From assembly GCF_000732615.1 (NCBI RefSeq), contig NZ_JPGL01000038.1, positions 23,524 to 87,523 on the forward strand: a stretch of 64,000 nt of DNA, written 5' to 3'. Under the pieces are notes generated by a model that was not told the DNA's origin, ran no database searches, and saw only the letters and a list, made by a program, of their open reading frames with translations. Below, piece by piece: positions 63,212-64,000 of the stretch. Position numbers and translations under genes: made by a program. The DNA is from Burkholderia paludis (GTDB lineage: Bacteria > Pseudomonadota > Gammaproteobacteria > Burkholderiales > Burkholderiaceae). Position 1 is the stretch's first letter; each line of letters begins with the position of its first letter.

Positions 63212-63606
63212 TTGCACAGCCCCTTTCGTCTCGCCAGTTCCCTTGCAACACGAACGTCTTGTTTAGTCGCAGCCCTTGTAACCTCTGTCTTTTTCGACGT
63301 CGTCACTTGGCCGTTTGGCCCAACGTTAATTGTACGAGTCTGAACATGAGGTGTCGGAATATCTGTTCCCGTGGCCTTATCGAAATGCGATGCCCCTTGC
63401 AGATCAATGTGGCCTTGTGCTGTGGGCGTAGAGAACGTTACCGAATTTTGGTTGATCTGCTTTGAAAGTTCTTGGGCCATCTCAGTTGAATCTTTCGGCC
63501 CCTGAGACGCGTAATCGTTGCAGCTAGGCAAGCATTTAGGACATTGCTTCGAAAGCCCCAGTGGATCGACCCATTGCACCGGGTTTGGCGCGTATTGATA
63601 GACTTT
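63208..63606 (-). pseudogene. Orphan Rhs C-terminal toxin tip
   Basis: This 132-codon open frame starts right after an in-frame TAA (63607-63609). It begins KVYQYAPNPVQWVDPLGLSK, the end of the Rhs core (…NPVQWVDPLGL is the cleavage/junction signature), and continues into a toxin domain with HIDLQGASHFDKATG, DIPTPHVQTRTINV and a basic tail. The DxxGxxH…TPHV pattern resembles polymorphic toxin type 24, a predicted nuclease; I hold this loosely. The core that would carry delivery signals is absent, so it is a displaced tip. GTG 63579 could start a free toxin of 123 residues. Confidence 0.75.
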
Positions 63607-63790
63607 TTACACCGACACGCTCGCCCCTCGTATACGCCGCAATCCCTTATCCAGCAAGGCTTCCAGCCCTTCACCTACGCCACGTCAGTAATTTTTTCCT
63701 AGACACGATTTTCCCGATGCGCGCACCCGGGCGCAAGCGCGGCCCACGCATCTTGCAATGCATGACACTTGCCCCGCCAAGCCTATTCGC

Positions 63791-63810
63791 GGCGGGCTGA
63801 CGTGCCCGCC
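63791..63810 (-). terminator. Hairpin directly after the right-edge gene
   Basis: GGCGGGC-(6)-GCCCGCC forms a 7-bp stem touching the stop codon at 63811. It has no T-tract, so termination is uncertain. The stretch 63607-63790 holds no gene, only the DNA joined to the Rhs tip. Confidence 0.4.

Positions 63811-64000
<190 letters not shown>

Noticed and set aside
63438..63674. 78-codon minus-strand frame overlapping the Rhs tip
   Set aside because: It is out of frame with the Rhs-like sequence, which has recognisable core-junction and toxin features.

Overview
The window is GC-rich and densely coded. It looks like the main chromosome of a Burkholderia, most likely of the Burkholderia cepacia complex. 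The evidence is the codon bias, the full T6SS core in the gene order usual for Burkholderia T6SS-1, several LysR/MFS pairs, and a hemA-prfA-prmC-grxD-ubiX housekeeping run. The species call is inferred from family knowledge, not from a database search.

Layout. 0-34.5 kb is ordinary chromosome: MFS and amino-acid permeases, regulators (LysR x2, TetR, and one OmpR-type regulator with a degenerate receiver), the ABC-F factor EttA, a HAD/isochorismatase/aminopeptidase P group, the hemA-prfA-prmC-grxD-ubiX run, a cold-shock gene with a clear sigma70 promoter and terminator, a YegD-type Hsp70, two methyltransferase-like genes, an M1 aminopeptidase lipoprotein, an oxidoreductase followed by a 50-residue XapX microprotein, and a ZntB/CorA transporter.

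34.7-57.1 kb is a type VI secretion locus in three transcription units. Rightward: tagX-like peptidase, tssM, tagF, OmpA-like protein. Leftward from a divergent promoter region: TPR lipoprotein, tssB, tssC, hcp, tssE, tssF, tssG, clpV, tssA. Rightward from the same region: tssJ, tssK, tssL. All core parts except VgrG and PAAR are present. Downstream of hcp there is a strong hairpin with a short U-tract, then a 314-bp element bounded by 30-bp inverted repeats. Together these separate the highly needed tube protein from the baseplate genes.

57.1-64 kb is an accessory region read leftward. From the right edge it holds the acidic, hexamer-repeat C-terminus of a gene running off the window, an orphan Rhs C-terminal toxin tip (core lost) coupled to an Imm53-type immunity gene, an antisense SymE-like remnant, two decayed AT-rich genes with single-base frameshifts, and then a run of small genes. 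At least three of these are SUKH (SMI1/KNR4) proteins, two resemble the DUF7716 family, and one resembles DUF4265. This is best read as a stockpile of immunity genes and displaced toxin fragments next to the T6SS. Base composition shifts to much more AT-rich between about 61.2 and 63.6 kb, which suggests imported DNA.
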